From Candidatus Woesearchaeota archaeon (GTDB taxonomy: Archaea > Nanobdellota > Nanobdellia > Woesearchaeales > UBA525): 9,773 bases of DNA. Position 1 is the first letter of the stretch, and the number at the start of each line of letters is the position of its first letter. This document shows, one piece after another, positions 5,552 through 9,773 of the stretch. The notes below the pieces were generated by a model that had not been told where the DNA came from, made no database searches, and saw only the letters and a list, made by a program, of their open reading frames with translations. Location of the stretch: NCBI GenBank assembly GCA_018221245.1, contig JAAOYH010000014.1, positions 1 through 9,773 of the forward strand. Reading direction: 5' to 3'. Both the position numbers and the translations under genes were made by a program.

Positions 5552-5756
5552 CATCTACCTCCAAATCTACCATCTCACGTTCGGAGTCGCCAACCGCACA
5601 CGCATTGTAGAACCTTATGTCATCGAACTGTGGATTCTTATCGTGGAGCTCGATTATGAACTCCTTCGCAATCCTCCTCCGCACATCTTCAGGTTCAAAC
5701 TTGCTGATAACTCGTGCGAGCAACTCAAAATGTACCTTCGTCCATCTTGGTTTCAT
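5538..5756 (-). CDS. Small conserved phage-type protein with NPxFDxxRFxxAC motif
   Basis: A 72-aa protein: WTKVHFELLARVIS at the front, then a helix (PEDVRRRIAKEFIIELHD) and KNPQFDDIRFYNACAVG. The pattern W(T)xxHxxxxAxxI...LxxxNPxFDxxRFxxAC is one I recall from many short uncharacterised phage proteins, which supports a viral origin. No biochemical role is known to me. The acidic end (EREMVDLEVDDGYD) is probably disordered. The ATG at 5756 overlaps the preceding stop as ATGA and is preceded by GGGGGTG. The gene lies between the two related larger proteins. Confidence 0.78.
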   Translation of the reverse strand: MKPRWTKVHFELLARVISKFEPEDVRRRIAKEFIIELHDKNPQFDDIRFYNACAVGDSEREMVDLEVDDGYD

Positions 5757-6751
5757 CTGTTCACCCCCATAGTTACTCTCATCTTCAGAATATCCTTTGC
5801 GAACACCTTACGCATTCTCGCAAGAATATCCTCTATGTCCTTAATCTGCTTTGCCTGTGCAACTCCGAGTTCCTTCATCAACTCAGGGAACTTATCTGAG
5901 ACATAGGCAAAGGCAACAGTTGTTGAAAACTTATATGTGCTATTCCCAATGCCCACCTTGTGTTCTTCAACTTTGTCTTCATTCACTATTCCACCGTATT
6001 TACTACGCCCTCCTGCCTTGATGTCCCGCTCGAACTTCACATACATCGAATGCGAGCTACACAATGAAGCCCGGTGGAAGTTGAATTGTTTCTCACACAC
6101 TATGCTTCCTTCAATGTCAAGGTCTATCTCTTGGGAATACACGTTCGAAGCCATCGTAGCCTTCAATAAATCATAGTTATCGCAGATGAGTTTCTTCATA
6201 TTCTTCAGCTTCGGAATCGAACGCTTCGCCGTCCTGAACTTCCCTTTGCGTAACGCATCTATTGCTTGGTCGAAAACCCACCCCATATCTGCCTTGGTGT
6301 TTGCGTAGTTATTCATAAGACGCGAAATAGATTGCGACTCTGGACGACGACTACTCCTGTAACCCGACCTAACAAGGAATCCTTGCGCACCTATGCGGAA
6401 ATCAATGCGGAAATCTTGACCTCCCCAGGACGATTTAACCATCTTCGAGCCTATCGGCATAGACTTCGGTGCAATATTCTTCAACGCAGAACGACAGATA
6501 TCATTGAACTGACTCTCGAAAGTATTCACATCGTTCTTACTCTTGTGGTCGCCAATTTCCTCAATGAACTTCTTGCGACGTTCCTCTATCTTGTTCAGCT
6601 CAGCAAGTATTCCTTTGACACGTTTCGTATCACCCCCTATCTGTTGTTCTTTTATTGGCTCAGGTTTCTCAAGTTTCTCTCCAAACTTCAGCTTCGCACT
6701 GAATGTATTGAGTTCCTGCTCTGCTTGTGTTAATTCGGTCGATTCATTCAT
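5753..6751 (-). CDS. Hypothetical 332-aa protein, relative of the 264-aa protein
   Basis: I recognise no family. Residues 1-95 are charged and helical, with a probable coiled coil (GILAELNKIEERRKKFIEEI). A central region contains GGQDFRIDFRIGAQGFLVRSG, which looks like beta-strands, followed by RSSRRPESQSISRLMNNYA. The C-terminal third has a FERDIKAGGRSKYGG stretch and ends in IKDIEDILARMRKVFAKDIL plus KMRVTMGVNR. That end is shared with the 264-aa protein downstream, and both contain KLxxMKKL before the divergent middle. No membrane helix or Walker motif is visible. The ATG at 6751 has GAGGTG five nucleotides upstream and begins two nucleotides after the preceding stop. As the largest unknown in the MoxR operon it is a candidate client of that ATPase; this is a guess from position. 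Confidence 0.8.
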   Translation of the reverse strand: MNESTELTQAEQELNTFSAKLKFGEKLEKPEPIKEQQIGGDTKRVKGILAELNKIEERRKKFIEEIGDHKSKNDVNTFESQFNDICRSALKNIAPKSMPIGSKMVKSSWGGQDFRIDFRIGAQGFLVRSGYRSSRRPESQSISRLMNNYANTKADMGWVFDQAIDALRKGKFRTAKRSIPKLKNMKKLICDNYDLLKATMASNVYSQEIDLDIEGSIVCEKQFNFHRASLCSSHSMYVKFERDIKAGGRSKYGGIVNEDKVEEHKVGIGNSTYKFSTTVAFAYVSDKFPELMKELGVAQAKQIKDIEDILARMRKVFAKDILKMRVTMGVNR

Positions 6752-6753
6752 CG

Positions 6754-7062
6754 CTACACCTCGCTCGCGTGCTTCGTAACTTCAAGCTCGAGTTTCAACT
6801 TCGCAAGCTCTGACTTCTCAACACGACGGATAGCAGTAATTTCCCAACGCCTTCTCAAGTCAAACGGAATATCGTTAGGATACTTACCACGCCAACCAGC
6901 GTAATCAGAACCAAACACCTCTTGAAGATAGACAAACATTTTATTGTCGTCCTTTCTGCTGCGTCGTTCTAACTTTTCTACTTTCCCAAGAATCTGGAAA
7001 AGTGGTGCGTTGTATCCGTCAATGATTGCTGAGAAGCACACAAGTGTTCCTTTGCGAATCAT
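6754..7062 (-). CDS. Hypothetical 102-aa protein
   Basis: No family recognised. The N-terminal part (GTLVCFSAIIDGYNAPLFQI then LGKVEKLERRSR) alternates hydrophobic and polar residues, as in a small beta-barrel. A YLQEVFGSDYAGWRGKYPND segment follows, then WEITAIRRVEKSELAKLKLE, a charged strand and helix. There is one cysteine and no membrane segment. The ATG at 7062 overlaps the MoxR stop as ATGA with GGAG eight nucleotides upstream, so its translation is coupled to the ATPase. A role as a small accessory to the ATPase is possible from position only. Confidence 0.72.
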   Translation of the reverse strand: MIRKGTLVCFSAIIDGYNAPLFQILGKVEKLERRSRKDDNKMFVYLQEVFGSDYAGWRGKYPNDIPFDLRRRWEITAIRRVEKSELAKLKLELEVTKHASEV

Positions 7063-8117
7063 ATGAATCTCTCCATATAATCCGCCAACCTGTCAGCTCG
7101 CTTGTCAGCCATCGCCTTCACGATGAAGTTGCGATTCACACTCGTCAAGACATTCAGAGCCATATACGTCAGCTCAGCTTCGTCGATAGAGAACACGAAG
7201 TCGATACACTTCTTCTCATACTTCGTCCTGTCTTTCGCATACCTATCTGCAATCTCTGTGATAACGCTGTGCCTCACATCAGGACGGGTAATGTCCTTGA
7301 ACTCGCCAGGGTTGTTCAGAAGCTTCTCGATATCGACTTGTTCAGAGAGTTTCAGGAACGCAATAAGCTCACGTCCTACAACATCTCCAATACAACCTTC
7401 TGCGAGTTGCTTGAACTTAGGCAGATACTCTGTGCTACCCTTGTGCTGTTCAACTTCCTTTGCGAGGTCGATTAAGAACTCCCAACTCCTCGGACTTGTC
7501 CAGGCGGGATCCGCGGACTTCTCATCGAAGTACCACACCCTGCTTGGCTTGAAGTTCAAGAACCCAGCAACCTGTGCGTTCGGCTTGTCGATAGACTTGA
7601 AATAATCCATCAACTCCTTCTCGTCAGGCTGTTCGACTTCCAAGTGAAGTGGAAATCTGTTCTGGAGTGCTGAGTCCATCTCATAGACGGTTACTTTGTC
7701 GCTCGCACGGTTACCCGCAGCCACGACAACCCAACCTTCACCAAGCTTCCTCTCACCCAACTTCCTATCCAGAACCAGCTGATACGCCGCACTCTGGACT
7801 GCTGGAAGAGCTTGTGGAAACTCGTCCAAGAACAGAATACCATGTCCGTCCGTTGGAACCCAAGCAGGATACGCCTTCTCCATCACACCATCGACCATGA
7901 ACGGAAGTCCTCCTAAGTCCGTCGGATCGCATTGCGATAGTCTAAGGTCGTCGATACACTTGAAATCCACTCCAAGTTCCTCGGCGAGCTCCTTCGCTGC
8001 CTGCTTTACTGCTGTTGATTTCCCGATTCCTGGCTTACCCCACAAGAAAATCGGCTTTCTTTGTTTCCACGCAATCTTAACATACGTGGGAATGTCTTTT
8101 ACTTTTGCTCTTAACAT
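7059..8117 (-). CDS. MoxR-family AAA+ ATPase
   Basis: A 352-aa protein with a complete AAA+ core: Walker A GKPGIGKS at 27-34, Walker B ILFLDE at 94-99, sensor 1 VVVAAGN ending at N136, arginine finger region ALQNRF with R154, and sensor 2 SPRSWEF with R210. The motif order and spacing fit the MoxR/RavA group, which act as ATP-driven chaperones that mature or remodel metalloproteins and complexes together with a VWA-domain partner. The gene right upstream encodes exactly such a VWA protein, so the two probably work together. The ATG at 8117 follows AAAAGGTGAAAAA, and its leader holds a conserved element and a hairpin. No substrate is shown. Candidate clients are the unknown proteins encoded downstream. 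Confidence 0.93.
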   Translation of the reverse strand: MLRAKVKDIPTYVKIAWKQRKPIFLWGKPGIGKSTAVKQAAKELAEELGVDFKCIDDLRLSQCDPTDLGGLPFMVDGVMEKAYPAWVPTDGHGILFLDEFPQALPAVQSAAYQLVLDRKLGERKLGEGWVVVAAGNRASDKVTVYEMDSALQNRFPLHLEVEQPDEKELMDYFKSIDKPNAQVAGFLNFKPSRVWYFDEKSADPAWTSPRSWEFLIDLAKEVEQHKGSTEYLPKFKQLAEGCIGDVVGRELIAFLKLSEQVDIEKLLNNPGEFKDITRPDVRHSVITEIADRYAKDRTKYEKKCIDFVFSIDEAELTYMALNVLTSVNRNFIVKAMADKRADRLADYMERFI

Positions 8118-8131
8118 TTTTTCACCTTTTG

Positions 8132-8189
8132 CTCCGTGTGCTTATAGCACATCCGTTCTGTCGTTGATTTTATTTTGCTACTCTTATGC
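8132..8189 (-). promoter_or_regulatory. Shared leader element, copy 2 (upstream of the MoxR gene)
   Basis: Minus-strand blocks GCATAAG (8189-8183, overlapping the VWA stop), AAATCAACGACAGAACGGA (8170-8152) and ACACGGAG (8139-8132) repeat the leader found before the Myb-like gene. Relative to copy 1, about twelve extra bases carrying a hairpin are inserted before ACACGGAG. No canonical TATA box lies at the matching upstream distance; only AAAATTGAGA is there. It may be a weak promoter or a processing/regulatory leader. Confidence 0.5.
8137..8151 (-). promoter_or_regulatory. Inverted repeat / hairpin in the MoxR leader
   Basis: On the minus strand the sequence is TGTGCT-ATA-AGCACA, a perfect 6-bp-arm palindrome with a 3-nt centre. 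It lies 20 nt before the MoxR ATG and upstream of its GGTG ribosome-binding site. It could be an operator for a dimeric repressor or a small RNA hairpin. No T-run follows, so a terminator is unlikely. Confidence 0.5.
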
Positions 8190-9494
8190 GTTCTCAATTT
8201 TCACCACGTTTCCGAAAGGAATACTCCCTTCATCAACACCGTCCCTTGTAATAACCCAAACGATATCACGCATTCTTTCCGCACCCTTATCAGGGAACAC
8301 CGTGTGACCGTCAGTGAATATCAATACCAACCGCACGTTAGGCTTGTTCTCATCAAGCCACTCAAAGCACGGTCTGTGGTCAGTTCCGCCTCCGCCACGA
8401 TAATCAGCTTCTAATATCTGCTGTTTCGTCGCCTTAGTCAGTTCTGTTACTCCGTGAATCTTACTGTCGTGAGATACTATCGTCATCTTCACGTTCGGGT
8501 GAGCGTCAGTTACCCCGCACAGCTCTGCCACAAATGCGTCCTTCTCAGGACTGTCAATACTTCCCGACAGGTCGATGAAGGCAACTATCTCTACACTCTC
8601 CTTCCTCATACCGGGCAGATATATTCCTTGCGAGATGTATCTTCTGTTCGGACGGCTCATCGCATAGTCAAACGGAAGCTCTGCTGTGATGTGCTTCCAG
8701 ATATATCTACGCCAATTCACCTCTCCTCTCGTGAGCTTCTCAACCATACGCTCGATGTTCGCAGGAAGATTTCCTCGCTTCTTCGCACGGAACGCCGCCT
8801 CGACCACTTGTTCTTTGGCTTCTTGGCGTATCTGTTCCTTCTCGAACTCAGTCAAGCTCTTGTATGCCTTCCCGTCGCGCGTCTTGTAGTCGTGGTTGTC
8901 AATGTTTCTCCCTAGCTGTCCTTGCCCTTGCCCGTCTTGGTTGTCTTTGTCGTCTTTGTCATCGCCTTTACCCTCTCCCGGCTTAGACTTCATCTTAGGT
9001 GGAGACTTCGGACACTTATGGTAAATCTCGCCGTAAATCTCGTCCGCAGCCTTCTTCTCGATGTTATCAACCTTTATTCCAAGGTTCGGAATCTCTATCG
9101 TCCCGTTACGATCCGCGATGATACGACCTTTAGGCGGTGTCTTGCTACGATATCCGCCACTCATCTTGTGAGCAACCTCGTAGTCTATGACTATATCGGT
9201 AGCAATATTCCACACTAACGCATCACGGTCGCCAAGCCTCGGTAAGTGCCGATAGACTTTGTGAAGACACTCGTGAAGCAGAACGAAGTTCAACTCATCA
9301 TCGTCAAGTGTTGCGACGAACTCCTCACTATAATATAGGTCGCCTTCCAAATCAACCGCCATACTTTGACACGGTTCTTCCTTCGGCAACTCCTTAATCT
9401 CGGCACGAATCAGCAAGTCAGAGTAGAACGGATACTCGTCAAGCATACCGATTATCGCCTTGCTAATACGTTCTCTTGCAGTCATCTTTTCCAT
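8184..9494 (-). CDS. Metallopeptidase-like/VWA-like domain protein (DUF2201 type), MoxR partner
   Basis: A 436-aa two-domain protein. The N-terminal domain has HECLH at 74-78 in LLHECLHKVYRHLPR, followed by WNIATDIVID (95-104). This is the predicted zinc-peptidase pattern of this family, and D100 is a possible third ligand. A charged, low-complexity Asp/Lys/Gln/Gly linker covers about 165-195. The C-terminal VWA-like domain has an intact metal-binding MIDAS: D308-x-S310-x-S312 (FIDLSGSID), T371 in GGGGTD, and D395 in FTDG. Proteins of this type are normally encoded next to MoxR ATPases, as here, and probably act as adaptor or substrate-modifying partner. Whether the HExxH site is active is not known. 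The ATG at 9494 has GGAGG seven nucleotides upstream. Confidence 0.9.
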   Translation of the reverse strand: MEKMTARERISKAIIGMLDEYPFYSDLLIRAEIKELPKEEPCQSMAVDLEGDLYYSEEFVATLDDDELNFVLLHECLHKVYRHLPRLGDRDALVWNIATDIVIDYEVAHKMSGGYRSKTPPKGRIIADRNGTIEIPNLGIKVDNIEKKAADEIYGEIYHKCPKSPPKMKSKPGEGKGDDKDDKDNQDGQGQGQLGRNIDNHDYKTRDGKAYKSLTEFEKEQIRQEAKEQVVEAAFRAKKRGNLPANIERMVEKLTRGEVNWRRYIWKHITAELPFDYAMSRPNRRYISQGIYLPGMRKESVEIVAFIDLSGSIDSPEKDAFVAELCGVTDAHPNVKMTIVSHDSKIHGVTELTKATKQQILEADYRGGGGTDHRPCFEWLDENKPNVRLVLIFTDGHTVFPDKGAERMRDIVWVITRDGVDEGSIPFGNVVKIENA

Positions 9495-9506
9495 ACTGTT
9501 TCCTCC

Positions 9507-9525
9507 GCAAACCTCTTGGGTTTAC
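9507..9525 (-). promoter_or_regulatory. Possible small hairpin at the endonuclease stop, before the VWA gene RBS
   Basis: In the minus-strand RNA, GUAAACC-CAAGA-GGUUUGC can form a 7-bp stem with one G-U pair. It includes the UAA stop of the endonuclease-like gene and ends just before the GGAGG ribosome-binding site of the VWA gene. It might modulate coupling between the two genes, or it may be a chance structure. Confidence 0.3.
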
Positions 9526-9773
9526 TGTTTGACAATTCTTGAATACTCTCCAAAATACTTCCTCTCAGCATTTCTACGCACCACCCTTGCTTCACCTACT
9601 GAAAAATAATACCCTAGGTGAATATGATTCCCTTTAACACATATTTGTGCCCTAAATTTATTACCGACTTTCGTTACACCTTTAACCCCTAATACACTAT
9701 CCTTGTGCCCTTTAGAATTAAAACAGTTTTGTTGCTGAGAGCACACCCTAAGATTGGATTTTCTATTATCTAA
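9522..9773 (-). CDS. Partial HNH-type homing endonuclease, C-terminal part with AP2 domain
   Basis: The frame is open to the right edge, so the N-terminus lies outside the window; 83 codons are visible. It begins LDNRKSNLRVCSQQQNC, the typical end of an HNH motif (LDNRxSNLRxxTxxQN), so the HNH catalytic core is mostly off-window. It continues into an AP2-type DNA-binding domain: GVKGVTKVGNKFRAQI, then HLGYYFSVGEARVVRRNAER and KYFGEYSR. Free-standing HNH/AP2 endonucleases are selfish genes common in phages and viruses. The GTG at 9746 is internal, not the true start. Two sampled 60-nt lines have 18 and 23 G/C, against 27 and 32 in two lines of the neighbouring VWA gene, consistent with recent insertion. 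Confidence 0.85.
   Translation of the reverse strand, partial: LDNRKSNLRVCSQQQNCFNSKGHKDSVLGVKGVTKVGNKFRAQICVKGNHIHLGYYFSVGEARVVRRNAERKYFGEYSRIVKQ

Noticed and set aside
8009..8020. Another GTTGATTT (AAATCAAC on the minus strand), resembling the shared leader
   Set aside because: It is within the MoxR Walker A region, and the rest of the leader element is absent.
8990..9075. Low-complexity Asp/Lys/Gln/Gly coding stretch and nearby repeats in the VWA gene
   Set aside because: It is a normal flexible linker between two domains, not a DNA repeat element.
1..9773. CRISPR arrays, tRNA or rRNA genes, insertion sequences, strong T-run terminators
   Set aside because: I looked for regularly spaced repeats, cloverleaf-like segments, transposase motifs and hairpins followed by T-runs and saw none that could be supported. 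Coding density leaves little room.

Overview
The window is a densely packed, one-directional gene block. Every supported gene lies on the minus strand, so it reads from the right edge (9773) to the left edge (1). I count 21 coding regions, two of them cut by the window edges. Most neighbours overlap, seven by the 4-nt ATGA/GTGA type, and nearly all have a strong Shine-Dalgarno sequence (GGAGG or GAGGTG) inside the end of the preceding gene. Many tiny zinc-finger genes, unknown genes, a homing-endonuclease-like gene and a MoxR/VWA pair suggest a virus or an integrated mobile element. A presenilin-type protease of the archaeal kind and a TTTTATATA box in one of the few true intergenic gaps point to an archaeal host. 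That assignment is inference: no capsid, terminase, polymerase or integrase gene is in view.

Right block (9773 to about 8130): the C-terminal part of an HNH/AP2 homing-endonuclease-like gene, AT-richer than its neighbour. Next come a metallopeptidase-like/VWA protein (HECLH plus an intact MIDAS) and a MoxR-type AAA+ ATPase. The last two form the kind of chaperone pair known from RavA/ViaA-like systems.

Middle block (7062 to 2941): a coupled run of ten small or unknown genes. Two larger proteins of 332 and 264 aa share a C-terminal motif and look like diverged relatives. A small gene carries a phage-like NPxFDxxRF motif. Others encode a Lys-rich two-helix membrane protein and several cysteine-rich zinc-binding proteins, including a 48-aa one at 3732-3878.

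Left block (2940 to 1): a new transcription unit starts at the TATA box at 2925-2934. It encodes a two-repeat Myb/SANT-like DNA-binding protein, a zinc-ribbon protein, a full presenilin-like intramembrane aspartyl protease (YD, GGGD, PALP), a CC...PCxxC protein, a small membrane protein with HEPLH that resembles a site-2 (M50-like) protease, a treble-clef zinc protein, a two-helix membrane protein and a truncated zinc protein. Two different intramembrane-protease types in one operon, with small membrane proteins and a DNA-binding regulator, are the most striking content.

The two real intergenic leaders (before the Myb-like gene and before the MoxR gene) share a 19-nt element with 17 matches plus flanking matches. 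The MoxR copy differs mainly by an inserted 6-bp-arm hairpin. This suggests common control of the two units.
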